34,715 bases of DNA. It comes from QHWK01 sp035315685. GTDB taxonomy: Bacteria; Acidobacteriota; Vicinamibacteria; Vicinamibacterales; CAVVIG01. The notes below the pieces were generated by a model that saw nothing but the letters and a program-made list of their open reading frames with translations, made no database searches and had not been told where the DNA came from. Numbering within the stretch: the stretch's first letter is position 1; each line of letters opens with the position of its first letter. Below, in pieces: positions 8,618-17,462 of this stretch. The stretch covers positions 1 to 34,715 of the forward strand of contig DATFXR010000040.1 in the NCBI GenBank assembly GCA_035315685.1, given 5' to 3'. The position numbers and the translations under genes were made by a program.

Positions 8618-9808
8618 ATGACGCCCGGCTGCGCGCGAACGCTCGCCTGCGCTTCGACAATGGCGGTGATCGTGCTGACCGTCGTTGCTCACGGCACCGC
8701 CGACACGCCGTCGGCGCAATCGGCGCCAGCCGGTCAAGCCGCGTCAACCGCCGCTCCACTTGTGGCGGAACAGGCCTTCAAGAACATTCAAGCGCTCAAA
8801 GGCATCTCGGCGGCCGACTTCATGGGCACGATGGGCATCATGACGGCGGCGCTCGGGTTCGACTGCTCGGAATGCCACGTCGCCGCCGGCACCGACAAGG
8901 TCGACTGGGCCGCGGACACTCCCCGCAAGATCATCGCGCGCCGGATGGTCAACATGGTGACCGCGATCAACCAGAGCAACTTCGGCGGGCGGCAGCTCGT
9001 CACGTGCTGGACGTGCCATCGCGGCCGCGACAAACCGGTCGTCACGCCGACGATCGATCTGGTGTACGGCATGCCGGCTCTGGAGCCGGACGACCTCGTG
9101 CTCGCCTCGGTTCCGGGTCTGCCGGCGCCCGACGCGATCATCGACAAGTACATTCAGGCGCTCGGCGGAATGGAGCGGCTGGCAGCGATCACCAGCCTCA
9201 CCGCCACCGGCACGAGCATCGGATTTGGCGGCTTCGGCGGCGGCGGCGCCGTTCAAATCTACGCGAAGGCACCCAATCAGCGCAGCACGATCATTGAGTT
9301 CAAGCAGGCGACCGGCCGCGACGCCAGCATCCGAAGCTTCGACGGCACCGGCGGCTGGATCAAGACGCCGCTCACCGTCCTGGGCGAGTATCAGCTGAGC
9401 GGAAGCGAGCTCGACGGCGCCAGGCTCGATGCGGCGCTGACGTTCCCGGCACAGATCAAGCGCATCCTCACGAACCTGCGGACACTGCAGCCCGCGGCGA
9501 TCGACGATCGCGACGTCGACGTCGTGCAGGGCAACGGCCCCGGACGGCTGTTCGCGACGTTGTACTTCGACAAGCAAACGGGCCTTCTCACTCGCATGGT
9601 GCGGTATGGCGCCTCGCCGATCGGGCGCCTGCCGACGCAGGTCGACTATGCCGACTACCGCGACGTCAATGGCGTGAAGCTGCCGTTCAGGTTCACGTTC
9701 GCCTGGCTGGATGGGCGCGACGCGTTTCAGCTCAATGACGTGAAGGTCAACGTGCCGATTGACCCGGCGAGATTCGGCCGCCCGACGTCGCTCGACTCGA
9801 AGCGCTGA
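8618..9808 (+). CDS. Exported di-heme reaction-centre-type cytochrome c with C-terminal extra domain
   Basis: A 396-residue protein. The ATG at 8618 is chosen because AAAGGA lies six bases upstream and a signal peptide follows directly (CASTMAVIVLTVVAHGTADT). Residues 45-150 resemble the photosynthetic reaction-centre cytochrome c subunit family (FKNIQALKGISAADFMGTMG). Two heme-binding CxxCH motifs are seen, CSECH near 83 and CWTCH near 129. From about 175 to the end is a separate domain (IDKYIQALGGMERLAAITSL, then alternating beta-like strands such as VDYADYRDVNGVKLPF). That layout resembles lipoprotein-carrier-like folds often attached to secreted acidobacterial proteins. It probably works in periplasmic electron transfer; the partner is unknown. 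There is no sign of photosynthesis genes nearby. It begins right after a transposase remnant. Confidence 0.8.
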   Translation: MTPGCARTLACASTMAVIVLTVVAHGTADTPSAQSAPAGQAASTAAPLVAEQAFKNIQALKGISAADFMGTMGIMTAALGFDCSECHVAAGTDKVDWAADTPRKIIARRMVNMVTAINQSNFGGRQLVTCWTCHRGRDKPVVTPTIDLVYGMPALEPDDLVLASVPGLPAPDAIIDKYIQALGGMERLAAITSLTATGTSIGFGGFGGGGAVQIYAKAPNQRSTIIEFKQATGRDASIRSFDGTGGWIKTPLTVLGEYQLSGSELDGARLDAALTFPAQIKRILTNLRTLQPAAIDDRDVDVVQGNGPGRLFATLYFDKQTGLLTRMVRYGASPIGRLPTQVDYADYRDVNGVKLPFRFTFAWLDGRDAFQLNDVKVNVPIDPARFGRPTSLDSKR

Positions 9809-9822
9809 TTGGGGCGTACATG

Positions 9823-9850
9823 AAAAGACCCCGCCCGGCCGAGCGGAGTC
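9823..9850 (-). terminator. Probable Rho-independent terminator of the DUF6152-like gene
   Basis: On the minus strand an eight-pair GC stem with one mismatch (GACTCCGC / GCGGGGTC, arms 9843-9850 and 9827-9834) is followed directly by TTTT. It lies 36 bases past the stop of the gene ending at 9887. Read on the plus strand there is no T run after the stem, so it mainly serves the minus-strand gene. Confidence 0.45.
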
Positions 9851-9886
9851 GTCGAACTGCGGCGCGATCGGCGCGATTGCCGCGAG

Positions 9887-10330
9887 CTACTGCCGCTCTC
9901 TGATGTCTTTCGGGTCTTTCTTTCCTTCCGTGTCGTAGGGCGCGCCGGTGCCGGTCGAGCCGAGGAACAGCTTACGGCCGTCAGGATACGTGATATCTCG
10001 ACCGTTCGCGCGGTTGCTGCCGTCCTTCGCCTGGTAGCCGGTCACCACGACCGGTGTCCCGATCTTGAGCGTGTCGCGCGTGACGCCGCGGCGCATCAGC
10101 GTGTTCGGCGTGCCGCCCTCGATCATCCACTCTTCGGTCGTGCCGCCCGACTTCTTTACCTCGATGTGAATCCAGGCGTGGGGGTTGACCCACTCGGTCG
10201 CGCTGATCGTCCCTTCGAGTTTCAGCGGCTTTTCAGCATCGAATTCCGCCGAGAAGGCGTGATGGGCGCGGACGGGCACCGCTCCCAGCAGACTGATGCC
10301 CGCAACGCCAAGCAGAAGGTGTTTGCGCAT
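9887..10330 (-). CDS. DUF6152-like exported protein
   Basis: A 147-residue protein with a clear signal peptide (LLLGVAGISLLGAVPVRA) cut before HHAFSAEFD. The double His followed by AEFDAEKPLKLEGTI and WVNPHAWIHIEV is the signature of the DUF6152 family, small periplasmic proteins of unknown function found mainly in Acidobacteriota and Proteobacteria. The body looks like a small beta-barrel. The ATG is preceded by AAGGAG with a seven-base gap. It has its own promoter and terminator and is convergent with the cytochrome gene. No enzymatic motif is visible. The two N-terminal histidines could bind a metal, but that is only a guess. Confidence 0.75.
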   Translation of the reverse strand: MRKHLLLGVAGISLLGAVPVRAHHAFSAEFDAEKPLKLEGTISATEWVNPHAWIHIEVKKSGGTTEEWMIEGGTPNTLMRRGVTRDTLKIGTPVVVTGYQAKDGSNRANGRDITYPDGRKLFLGSTGTGAPYDTEGKKDPKDIRERQ

Positions 10331-10354
10331 GTGGCGACTCCTTCGTTCGACAGC

Positions 10355-10383
10355 GTGATACCAGCTTGCGCTTCGCGAGTCAA
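10355..10383 (-). promoter_or_regulatory. Sigma-70-like promoter of the DUF6152-like gene
   Basis: Minus strand: TTGACT (10378-10383), a 17-base spacer, then TATCAC (10355-10360). Five of six and four of six bases match consensus. It is 25 bases before the ATG at 10330. Confidence 0.5.
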
Positions 10384-10464
10384 GAATGATGTGCTGCGCT
10401 GACCGCCCGCATGAAACGTCGGGAGAGTGCGATACGAACTTCTTACCACAGCCAATCGATACCC

Positions 10465-10720
10465 TTCCACGCGACCGAGAATCTGAAGACGATCAAGCGC
10501 TTCACCCGCGCCAGTGCCAATTACCTCAACAGGGAAATCGCTTTACTCGATCCGGCGACCTGGACACGGCCCTGGACGTGATGATCCGGCTGAAGAGGGA
10601 GCCGAAAGAGATTTCCGAGTACACGTGTCACGAGAGCAACTACTCGATGCCCGGCATCCTCGCCGGGGCGCGCGTGAAGGAAAGGCTGCGGCGCAGAAAG
10701 CGAATCAGGCGCCGAAGTAG
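10465..10720 (+). pseudogene. C-terminal remnant of a GIWQ-family secreted protein gene, two frameshifts
   Basis: The segment encodes ENLKTIKRFTRASANYLNRE then LLDPATWTRPWT. The frame then changes at about 10578 to VMIRLKREPKEISEYTCHES and MPGILAGARVKE, and again at about 10681 to KAAAQKANQAPK before a stop at 10720. The order matches the end of the intact protein at 19699-20769 (IERFGRVDPSTLKYEVTVDD, ATWTRPWT, YEYACHEGNEAMYG). The first two thirds of the gene are absent. Nothing else is seen between 10384 and the promoter at 10796. Confidence 0.7.
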
Positions 10721-10795
10721 CCGATTCGCGGACAGCGGTCGGTCTCAGCGACGCTGAACACGCCGATTTGCGGCGCATTCTTGATCGAATTGTGA

Positions 10796-10824
10796 TTGAC
10801 AGCATCGTCCGATCACACTAGCCT
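10796..10824 (+). promoter_or_regulatory. Probable promoter of receptor 3
   Basis: A perfect TTGACA (10796-10801), a 17-base spacer and a weak TAGCCT (10819-10824, three of six bases) lie about 63 bases before the ATG at 10887. Confidence 0.35.
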
Positions 10825-10886
10825 CTGGCGGGAAACCACACCTGAACGAACGGCGGGGATTGCGGCTTGCAGTGGAGGGTTGCTGC

Positions 10887-13800
10887 ATGGTGCTGACCCA
10901 TCGTCTCGGAGCGATCGCGATCGTCTTTTCGGCGCTGTTCTCGGCCGCCGCCAATGCGCAGCAAACCAGCGGGATTGCCGGAGTCGTGAAGGACGCGTCG
11001 GGCGCGGTCTTGCCCGGCGCCACCGTCGAAGCGTCGAGCCCGGCGCTGATCGAAAAGAGTCGCACCGTCACTGCCGACGGCGAAGGCCGCTACAACATCG
11101 TCGACCTGCAGCCCGGCACCTACACCGTGACGTTCACGCTTACCGGGTTCACGACCTACAGGCGCGAAGGGATCGTGCTGCCGTCCGGCTTCACCGCCAC
11201 AGTCGACGCGCAGATGAGCGTCGGCGCCCTGGAAGAATCGGTGACCGTGAGCGGCGCGACGCCACTCGTCGACACGCAGAACGTCCGGAAGCAGCTCGTC
11301 GCATCGAGCGACCTGCTGGATGCGCTGCCAACGAGCTCGAAGCACATCAACACGATGGTGACGCTGACGCCCGGCTTCAGCGGTGTCACCGACATCGGCG
11401 GCCAGTACACCGCCGAGGCCGGCGCCTATCACGGCAAGCGCGGCACGAAGGTGTCGTTCAACGGCATGGGCGTCGAGAACAGCTCCGGCAACAGCAGCTA
11501 TCAAATCAACGCCGCGACGGTCGACGAAATGGTGCTGCAGACGAGCGGCATCTCCGCCGAGGTCAATGCCGACGGTCCGGTGATGAACGTCGTCCCGAAA
11601 CAGGGCGGCAACACCTTCCGGACGATCCTGAACGGGCTGTACAGCAACCACTCGATGGAGAGCGACAACCTCACCGACGATCTCCGGGACCGCGGGCTGA
11701 ACGCCGCGAACAAGCGGATCAAGATCTTCGATGCAGCCGCGAGCCTCGGCGGGCCGATCGTGAAGGACCGGCTCTGGTTCTTCGGCGCGTACCGCACGTG
11801 GGGAATGGCGAAGCAGTTCGCTGGCGTCTACTGGAACAAGACGCAGGACCAGTCGCTGACGCCGCCCGACGCGATCCTGCGCGTGGTCCCCTACACACCG
11901 TGGGTCGATCGGCCGCTCGACGTGCACAGCGGACGGTGGGAGTCCTACGATTCGCAGAGCGGCCGCCTTACCTGGCAGGCCGGCGCGAAGCACAAGATCG
12001 ATTTCTTCATCGATCATCAGATCGGGTGCAACTGCGGATCGATCAGCGCGGTGAATACGGTCGAGACCTACGTCGGCTCGTACAAGTTCGAGCCGAACCG
12101 CTTCATCCAGACCACCTACAACGCGCCAGTGACTGAGCACTTGTTACTAGAGGCTGGCTACGGCGCCTCGGTTTCACAGTGGAACGAGACCTGGCAGCCG
12201 GGCGTCACGCCCGACGTCCTCAGCGTCACCGACGTCGGACTGGGCATCACCTACGGATCGGCGAGCACCTACCGCGGACGTCCCAACTACACGAACCGGA
12301 CGACGCAGCGCTTCTCGGCGACCTACGTGACCGGTGCGCACACGTTCAAGGCCGGCGTCCAGACGGAGCAGCTGTTCACGGATCAGTTCATCTTCGCCAA
12401 CGCGAACATGAGCTATACGTTCCGCAACAGCGTGCCGATTGCCCTGACCCAGCGGACGACGCCGTACAGCGAGCAGGACGGAGGCCACGACCTGGGCATC
12501 TACGCCCAGGATCAGTGGCGGGTGAAGCGCTTCTCGATCACGCTGGGGTTGAGGTTCGATCGCTTCGTCGGCTACACCCCGGCGCAGAACCTCCCCGGAT
12601 CGCCGGCGGCGCTGTTCGATCAGAGCTATCCGGGTGTCCAGAGCGCGCCGACCTTCGCGAACCGGTGGATCGGTGCGCGCAGCTTCCCGGAAGTAGACGA
12701 CATCCCGAACTGGAGGGACTTCAACCCGCGCCTCGGCGTCGCCTATGATCTGTTCGGCGACGGGAGGACGGCGCTCAAGGCGTCGGTCGGCCGCTACGTC
12801 GCCAAGACGAACGTCGACGTCTCGCAGCTGTTGAATCCGATCAACACCTCGGTCAACTCGGCGTCGCGCGCCTGGAACGACGCCAACCGCAACTTCGTGC
12901 CGGATTGCGATCTGGGCAACATCGCGGCGAACGGCGAGTGCGGCGCGCTCAACAACCAGTTCTTCGGCCAGACCAACCCGACGGCAATCAGCTGGTCGGA
13001 TGCGATCCGGAATGGGTGGGGCGTCCGCGACAGCAACTGGGATTTCTCGGGCGAGATTCAGCACGAGCTGCGCCGCGGCCTGTCGCTCACCGGCGGCTTC
13101 TACCGCAACACCGGCGGTTACTACCGCAACACCGACAGCAAGAACCGCGTCACCGACAACGTTCTCGTCAGCCCTGCGGATTTCGACTCGTACTGCGTCA
13201 CCGCGCCGCTCGATCCGCGGCTGCCGGGAGGCGGCGGCTATCAGATCTGCGGCATGTCGGACATCAAGCCAGGGCAATTCGGGCAGGTCCAGCAGGTCGT
13301 CCAGCCGACCTCGATGTTCGGCAAGAACACCCGTTACAACGACTTCTTTTCGATCGCCATCGATGCGCGGCTGGCGAGAGGCTCGCGGCTCGGCGGCGGG
13401 TTCGATACCGGCCGCTCGGTCAACGACACCTGCTTCGTCGTCGACGCCCCGGGCTATTACGGGTTCACGAGCTTCGGCGCGCTGACCTTCGGGCCGCAGA
13501 CGGCGACGACAATCAACGGGCAGAGCGTGTGTCGGATCGTCGTCCCGTTCAAGGCGCAGACACAGATCAAATTCAATGGCTCGCTGCCGCTGGGCGCCGG
13601 GTTCGTCGTCAGCGGTGTCTACCAGGACCTGTCGGGTCCGGCGATCGAAGCGGTCTGGGCGGCGCCGAATTCCGCGATCGCACCGTCGCTCGGCCGCAAC
13701 CTGGCGGGAAACGCCGCGACGGCAAACGTCCCGCTGATCGCACCGCAGACGCTGTTCGAAGGCCGCATCCGGCGGCTCGACATGCGGCTGACGAAAATCT

Positions 13801-13967
13801 TCAAAGTGAGGTCTCGGTACATCTTTCAGGCGAACCTCGATGCCTACAACGCCCTGAACTCGAGCGCGATCCAGACTCTCCAGACGACGTTTGGCCAGAA
13901 CTGGCGTTCGCCGACGACGATTCTCGATCCGCGGATCCTGCAGATCAGTGCGCAGCTGACGTTCTGA
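10887..13967 (+). CDS. Oar-like TonB-dependent receptor, receptor 3
   Basis: A 1026-residue protein. The ATG at 10887 is chosen because GGAGGG sits seven bases upstream and a signal peptide begins there (LGAIAIVFSALFSAAANAQ). A carboxypeptidase-regulatory domain follows (GVVKDASGAVLPGATVEASS through TVTFTLTGF), then EESVTVSGATPLVDTQ, plug and barrel, ending in LQISAQLTF with a terminal Phe. It belongs to the same subfamily as receptors 1 and 2: CNC near 380, a DANRNFVPDCDL loop near 664 followed by NGECG, and YCVTAP...YQICGM further on. It lacks the CxPCW pair, having DDIPNWRDFNPRLG at that place. It stands alone on the plus strand; the next operon is convergent. The ligand is unknown. Confidence 0.9.
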   Translation: MVLTHRLGAIAIVFSALFSAAANAQQTSGIAGVVKDASGAVLPGATVEASSPALIEKSRTVTADGEGRYNIVDLQPGTYTVTFTLTGFTTYRREGIVLPSGFTATVDAQMSVGALEESVTVSGATPLVDTQNVRKQLVASSDLLDALPTSSKHINTMVTLTPGFSGVTDIGGQYTAEAGAYHGKRGTKVSFNGMGVENSSGNSSYQINAATVDEMVLQTSGISAEVNADGPVMNVVPKQGGNTFRTILNGLYSNHSMESDNLTDDLRDRGLNAANKRIKIFDAAASLGGPIVKDRLWFFGAYRTWGMAKQFAGVYWNKTQDQSLTPPDAILRVVPYTPWVDRPLDVHSGRWESYDSQSGRLTWQAGAKHKIDFFIDHQIGCNCGSISAVNTVETYVGSYKFEPNRFIQTTYNAPVTEHLLLEAGYGASVSQWNETWQPGVTPDVLSVTDVGLGITYGSASTYRGRPNYTNRTTQRFSATYVTGAHTFKAGVQTEQLFTDQFIFANANMSYTFRNSVPIALTQRTTPYSEQDGGHDLGIYAQDQWRVKRFSITLGLRFDRFVGYTPAQNLPGSPAALFDQSYPGVQSAPTFANRWIGARSFPEVDDIPNWRDFNPRLGVAYDLFGDGRTALKASVGRYVAKTNVDVSQLLNPINTSVNSASRAWNDANRNFVPDCDLGNIAANGECGALNNQFFGQTNPTAISWSDAIRNGWGVRDSNWDFSGEIQHELRRGLSLTGGFYRNTGGYYRNTDSKNRVTDNVLVSPADFDSYCVTAPLDPRLPGGGGYQICGMSDIKPGQFGQVQQVVQPTSMFGKNTRYNDFFSIAIDARLARGSRLGGGFDTGRSVNDTCFVVDAPGYYGFTSFGALTFGPQTATTINGQSVCRIVVPFKAQTQIKFNGSLPLGAGFVVSGVYQDLSGPAIEAVWAAPNSAIAPSLGRNLAGNAATANVPLIAPQTLFEGRIRRLDMRLTKIFKVRSRYIFQANLDAYNALNSSAIQTLQTTFGQNWRSPTTILDPRILQISAQLTF

Positions 13968-14003
13968 TCGGCGAGGCGATCGCGCCAACGGCGCGGCCGG
14001 AGT

Positions 14004-14028
14004 GCGCGCGAGTTCGACGCGCGCGTTT
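14004..14028. terminator. Hairpin between convergent genes, possible terminator
   Basis: A seven-pair perfect stem (GCGCGCG 14004-14010, CGCGCGC 14018-14024, seven-base loop) is followed by GTTT on the plus side. It sits 36 bases after the stop of receptor 3 and at the very end of the convergent TPR gene. The T run is short, so this is a weak call. Confidence 0.35.
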
Positions 14029-15616
14029 ACGGCAGCTCCTCGTCTGTAAAAGGCGTGCGGCAGGGCTGCCGCCGCTCGTACAAGTTCAGGTTCACGATCA
14101 GGTGCTGGACGACGTCGTGCAGCCCGCCGCGCTCGGCCACGGCGATGACGTCACGCTGGACGGCCGCCGCCTGCAAGTAGTCGCCCAGTTCGGCAAGAGC
14201 CATGGCCGCCGTGGCGCCGACGTCGATGCTGTGCTCGGTCGTGAGCAGGCGGTCGGCGAGCGCTTTCGCCCGTGCGCCATCCCGAACCGCGGCGTCGGGC
14301 GCCGCCGCCAGCACGCGGGCCAGCGCGTAGCTGAATCTCGGATCACCGGGGTAGGTGTTGATCGCGCTCACGAGGCTGTCCCTCGCATCGCGATAGCGGC
14401 GCAGGCGCACGAGCGTCATCGCGTATCCGAATGCCGCCTCCTTCATCGCGGGATCACGTTCGAGCACCTGTCGGTACTCGGCAAGCCCCTTCTCGGCCGC
14501 GCCGTTTCGCGCCAGCACGCGTGCGAGCTGCAGGCGCGCCTGCAGGTAGCCGGGATCGCGAGCCACCGCGTTCGAGAAGGATTCGATCGCCTCCTGATGC
14601 CGTCCGCCGGCTTCCATGACGACGCCCAGACTGAAATGCGCCCTGGCGAAGTCCGGTGACGTGCGAATGATCTCTCGAAACTGTTCGACCGCGCCGGCCG
14701 CGTCGCCCGACTCGTACAACGCCGTTCCGAGCCGGTGACGCAGTGATGGGTCGGAAGGCCTGAGGGCAAGGCCCTTGCGAAAATCTTCGGCCGCCGCCGG
14801 CCAGTTGCGCGCCTCGAGCTCGCGACCGCCGCGGACGTTGTACGCCTCCGCGCTCTCGAGCAGTTCGTCGAGCGCGCGCATCAGCGGATCGTCGGGACGC
14901 GGCTCGATATTTCCTTTCTGCGCCAGCTGCGCTTCGGCGTTCGCCAGATCCCCGCGCCCGCGATACGCCATCCCGAGCTGATAGTGCGTCGACGTCGCCC
15001 GCGGGTCGAGAGCGAGCGCGGTCTCGAGATGCGTGACCGCGTCCGCATGCTCGCCGTTGGCCAGCGACACACGGCCGGCGCCGAAATGCGCCGCCGCCGA
15101 GCGCGGTTCGAGGGCGACTGCGCGGCCGAACAGCGGTCGTGCGGCATCTGGCCGTCCCTGCGCGAGATAGGCCTCGCCGAGCCAGATGAGCGTCGCGGCG
15201 TCGTCCGGCCGGAGCTGCAGCGCTCGATCGAACGATGCGGCAGATTTCTCGAGCGCCCCTTTCGCTTTGTAGAGATGTCCCAGGTAGTACGGCCACCGCG
15301 CGTCGGCAGGCGCGAGCGCCTGAGCGTTGAGGTAGGCGGCTTCCGCCGGATCGAAATACGACGCGGCCATGAGCAGCTTGCCGAGCTCGCCGTACGCGGT
15401 CCCGAGATCGGCAGCCGGGGCCCCCCGCCGTGCGATCTGTGCGACGAGCGCCGAGTGCCGGGCGTGGAACTGATCGCGGACCGAGGGCTCGATCGCGGAC
15501 AGGTCGGGTACGGAAACCGGCCGCAGGGACGGTTCGCTCGAGCCACGTGCGCACGCGCCGGCCTGCGCTGCGCACGCGAGCGCAATCGCCAGCCACCGCA
15601 ATCGGGTTCGCCTCAC
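14027..15616 (-). CDS. TPR-repeat lipoprotein
   Basis: A 529-residue protein starting at a GTG whose bases overlap the TGA of the upstream gene (GTGA, four-base overlap), so translation is probably coupled. The reading frame is open far upstream, but that part is only the shadow of the CRTAC1 gene. The N-terminus (RWLAIALACAAQAGAC) is a signal peptide with a lipobox-like Cys. From about residue 60 there are roughly nine or ten tetratricopeptide repeats, for example WPYYLGHLYKAKGALEKSA, LIWLGEAYLAQGRPDAARPL, THYQLGMAYRGRGDLANAEA and AHFSLGVVMEAGGRHQEAIE. TPR solenoids bind other proteins, so a scaffold or partner role for the CRTAC1 product is likely. No enzymatic motif is seen. Confidence 0.85.
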   Translation of the reverse strand: MRRTRLRWLAIALACAAQAGACARGSSEPSLRPVSVPDLSAIEPSVRDQFHARHSALVAQIARRGAPAADLGTAYGELGKLLMAASYFDPAEAAYLNAQALAPADARWPYYLGHLYKAKGALEKSAASFDRALQLRPDDAATLIWLGEAYLAQGRPDAARPLFGRAVALEPRSAAAHFGAGRVSLANGEHADAVTHLETALALDPRATSTHYQLGMAYRGRGDLANAEAQLAQKGNIEPRPDDPLMRALDELLESAEAYNVRGGRELEARNWPAAAEDFRKGLALRPSDPSLRHRLGTALYESGDAAGAVEQFREIIRTSPDFARAHFSLGVVMEAGGRHQEAIESFSNAVARDPGYLQARLQLARVLARNGAAEKGLAEYRQVLERDPAMKEAAFGYAMTLVRLRRYRDARDSLVSAINTYPGDPRFSYALARVLAAAPDAAVRDGARAKALADRLLTTEHSIDVGATAAMALAELGDYLQAAAVQRDVIAVAERGGLHDVVQHLIVNLNLYERRQPCRTPFTDEELP

Positions 15617-17421
15617 CGCGCCACGCCTTCGCCCTGCCGCAGCGTGGTCCACGTATCGACGGCGACCGCGCGCCATTCCTCGACGCGGCCGTCCGGCCAG
15701 TGAGCGCGCACCGTCGGCGGATCGCTCGTGTCGCCCAGGCCGACGAGCACGCGCGGATCGTTTGCCGACGCGTAGCTGCCGTCGGACCTTACCCGCCGCC
15801 ACAGCGTCGGCGCGTTGCTGCGGATCACTTCCACGCGCGCTCCGAGCATGTCGCGCCAGCCGGCAGGTGCGGAGGAATCCGGACTCCGGCGCGCCGCGGC
15901 CGGTCGGCCAAGCAGACGCAGCCCGATCCAATGGCGGCGATTGCCGACCGTGTTCACCAGCAGCCGCGCCGGTGCATGGATGTTGGAGATGACGACGTCG
16001 ATATCGCCGTCGTTGTCGATGTCGCCGAAGGCTGCGCCGCGGCTGACTTCGAATTGCCGGAACGCGGCCCCGGCCTGCGGCGTGACGTTCGCGAACCGTC
16101 CATTCCCCAGGTTCCTGAAGAGCAGCTTCCGTTCGCCATAGGGAAACAGCTGTGCACCCCGCTCCTTGATCGCTTCGATGGCGCCGTTCGCGACCAGCAG
16201 ATCCAGCCAGCCGTCGTTGTCGAAATCGAACCACGCGGTGCCGAACCCGGTGTAGCCGAGGCTCATCGGGCCGAGCCCGGATGCGGCGCTGACATCGTCG
16301 AACAGCGCGGCGCCGCGATTGTGGTACAGCCTGGCGCCTTCCGACGGCAGTTGCACCGTGAACAGATCTTCGTTGCCGTCGTTGTCGAAATCGCCGGCGT
16401 CGACGCCCATGCTGCCATTCGGGCGGCCGTTGGCGCCGACCGCGACGCCGGCCAGCAGGCCGACGTTCTTGAAGGTGCCGTTGCGCTGGTTCAGCCACAG
16501 CACGTTGTCGCGGCCGTCGTTGGCGACATAGATGTCGATCCAGCCGTCGTTGTCGAAATCGGCCGTCGTAACGCCGAGGGCCGGGCCGTTCGGACCGCCG
16601 GGCAACGCCCTCGCGGTGACGTCCGTGAAGGTGCCGTCGCGGTTGTTGTGAAAGAGTCGGTCGCGCTGCGGACGGTAGACGGCCGGCGTGCAGTAGTCGC
16701 GCTTGCCGGTCAGGCCGGTGCACTTCTGATCCGACTGGATGTCCCAGACGACGTAGTTGCCGACGTAGAGGTCGAGCCAGCCGTCGCGATCGTAGTCGAC
16801 GAACGCCGCCGAAACGCTCCATCCCGAGATGTCCGTGCCGCTCGCCTTCGACACGTCGGTGAACGACCCGTCGCAGTTGTTGCGGAACAGCTGATTGCGC
16901 CCGAAGTTCGTCACGTAGAGATCGATGCAGCCGTCGTTGTTGAAATCGCCGGCGGCGACGCCCATGCCGTAGCCGCGCGCGTCGATGCCGCTCTGTTGCG
17001 TGACGTCGACGAAGTGCGGCGTCCGCGAGCCGTCGGCGTTGACGACGAGATCGTTTCTGAACAGCCGTGCCATGAGCGGCTGCGGCGCCGGCGCGATGGT
17101 CGCATCGGCCGGCGACTTTGCCGCGTCCAGCATCCGTCCCTGCACGAAGAAGACGTCGAGGTCGCCGTCGTTGTCGTAGTCGAGCAGCGCGACGCCGCCC
17201 GGCAGCATCTCGGGGAACAGGAAGTCGCCCGACATACCGTTGAAATACGTGAAGGTCAGCCCGCTTTCCTGCGCCCGGTCGACGAACCACGCCGCTGCCG
17301 ATTCGCTCTCACCGGCGGCCGCGCCCGCCGCGGCAGCGCTCGAGTGCGGTGGCGGATCGGCGCGGCAGGCGGACAGGACACCCGCGATCAGAAGAGCCAC
17401 GCCTGCACGTCTTCCAGCCAC
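15613..17421 (-). CDS. CRTAC1-family lipoprotein: seven FG-GAP/VCBS-type repeats plus ASPIC/UnbV domain
   Basis: A 602-residue protein with a signal peptide and lipobox (VALLIAGVLSAC). I count seven calcium-loop repeats of the DxDxDGxxD type: DYDNDGDLDVF, DFNNDGCIDLY, DYDRDGWLDLY, DFDNDGWIDIY, DFDNDGNEDLF, DFDNDGWLDLL and DIDNDGDIDVV. That number fits a seven-bladed integrin-like beta-propeller. The C-terminal 110 residues match the ASPIC/UnbV domain (DMLGARVEVIRS, DGSYASANDPRVLVGLGD, VRAHWPDGRVEEW). Family members are secreted, bind calcium and are thought to mediate adhesion or ligand binding; no catalytic role is established. The GTG start is uncertain because its ribosome site is too close; a second GTG at 17400 is possible. 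It overlaps the TPR gene by four bases. Confidence 0.85.
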   Translation of the reverse strand: MAGRRAGVALLIAGVLSACRADPPPHSSAAAAGAAAGESESAAAWFVDRAQESGLTFTYFNGMSGDFLFPEMLPGGVALLDYDNDGDLDVFFVQGRMLDAAKSPADATIAPAPQPLMARLFRNDLVVNADGSRTPHFVDVTQQSGIDARGYGMGVAAGDFNNDGCIDLYVTNFGRNQLFRNNCDGSFTDVSKASGTDISGWSVSAAFVDYDRDGWLDLYVGNYVVWDIQSDQKCTGLTGKRDYCTPAVYRPQRDRLFHNNRDGTFTDVTARALPGGPNGPALGVTTADFDNDGWIDIYVANDGRDNVLWLNQRNGTFKNVGLLAGVAVGANGRPNGSMGVDAGDFDNDGNEDLFTVQLPSEGARLYHNRGAALFDDVSAASGLGPMSLGYTGFGTAWFDFDNDGWLDLLVANGAIEAIKERGAQLFPYGERKLLFRNLGNGRFANVTPQAGAAFRQFEVSRGAAFGDIDNDGDIDVVISNIHAPARLLVNTVGNRRHWIGLRLLGRPAAARRSPDSSAPAGWRDMLGARVEVIRSNAPTLWRRVRSDGSYASANDPRVLVGLGDTSDPPTVRAHWPDGRVEEWRAVAVDTWTTLRQGEGVAR

Positions 17422-17462
17422 CTCGGTCGTGTTCAGGCGCGCGGCGCGCGGCGCCGCCGCTT

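Noticed and set aside
12174..13988. Minus-strand open frame of 604 codons opposite receptor 3
   Set aside because: No signal peptide or domain; it mirrors the receptor codons.
15617..17290. Upstream extension of the TPR gene frame over the CRTAC1 gene
   Set aside because: The extension is an alternative-frame translation of the CRTAC1 gene, rich in Arg; the real TPR protein begins at the GTG overlapping the CRTAC1 stop.
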